DNA from: Pseudoalteromonas sp. GCY
GTDB taxonomy: Bacteria; Pseudomonadota; Gammaproteobacteria; Enterobacterales; Alteromonadaceae
DNA length: 64,000 bases
Assembly (NCBI RefSeq): GCF_016695175.1
Contig: NZ_CP068023.1
Coordinates: 174,501 to 238,500 of the forward strand
Reading direction: 5' to 3'
The position numbers and the translations under genes are program-made. Shown piece after piece: positions 63,907 to 64,000 of the stretch. The notes beneath the pieces were generated by a model. That model saw nothing but the letters and a program-made list of their open reading frames with translations, did not search any database and was not told the DNA's origin. Numbering within the stretch: position 1 is the stretch's first letter; the number at the start of each line of letters is the position of its first letter.

Positions 63907-64000
63907 TTAATACTCGTAATCTTCTTGTGCTTGCATTGCTTGAAATTGTTGTTTGCTAACAATATTCACAGATTCATGTAATTCCGAGAAAACGATCAGC
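63907..64000 (-). CDS. C-terminal end of an unidentified protein (partial)
   Basis: An open frame on the minus strand entering from the right edge and ending with TAA at 63907. The visible 30 residues end in AMQAQEDYEY. The 105 bp between it and the dipeptidase start contain nothing else. Too short to identify. Confidence 0.5.
   Translation of the reverse strand, partial: LIVFSELHESVNIVSKQQFQAMQAQEDYEY

Overview
The window looks like chromosome of a marine gammaproteobacterium of the Alteromonadales, most likely Pseudoalteromonas or a close relative. The inference rests on moderate AT richness, gene content (CheV, TypA, TmcA, UvrD, glnA-ntrB-ntrC, yrfG/nudE/cysQ) and protein flavour. I could not run a search, so the genus is an inference.

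Layout. 1-9.3 kb: a catechol siderophore locus on the minus strand (FhuF-like reductase, then entC-entE-entB, a free-standing VibH-like condensation enzyme and entA), with a PvdE/SyrD-type ABC exporter diverging from it and a PepSY membrane protein at the window edge. 9.5-14.6 kb: tag-like glycosylase, selO, an ABC exporter and an OmpA-family porin. 14.6-16.2 kb: an IS1182-type insertion sequence whose 22-bp target duplication is the hairpin of the ompA terminator. 16.5-22.2 kb: acnB, a 2-oxoglutarate dioxygenase/class V aminotransferase pair, a small membrane protein and a cNMP-binding protein. 22.3-22.5 kb: a short gene for a 58-residue peptide with a double-glycine leader, a probable orphan RiPP precursor. 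22.6-28.1 kb: ntrC, ntrB and glnA, with legible NtrC boxes and a sigma-54 promoter.

28.2-36.6 kb: a MacB-type export system (membrane fusion protein, ATPase, one internally shortened permease and one full-length permease) with its own histidine kinase and sigma-54 activator. Both transcription units carry the same promoter layout: a -24/-12 element preceded by two GTCC-N6-GGAC-like sites 21 bp apart. This looks like a self-contained regulon. 36.9-48.2 kb: typA, a CheW protein interrupted by a CZB zinc-binding domain, an orphan amino-acid-type binding protein, tmcA, uvrD, cheV, a potassium channel and an EVE-domain protein. 48.3-59.9 kb: tesB, a CsgG/DUF4810/DUF799 lipoprotein trio, VOC, SBP and SDR proteins, cis/trans fatty acid isomerase, a peroxiredoxin, dUTPase, yrfG, nudE and cysQ.

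60.0-60.8 kb: three tandem 264-bp units, each with one initiator tRNA gene and one degenerate tRNA-like segment. 61-64 kb: a chemoreceptor, a membrane dipeptidase and the tail of one further gene.

Most of the window is ordinary housekeeping chromosome. The items most worth a second look are the RiPP-like peptide gene, the two-operon sigma-54 export regulon with its shortened permease, the IS inside a terminator, and the initiator-tRNA repeat array.
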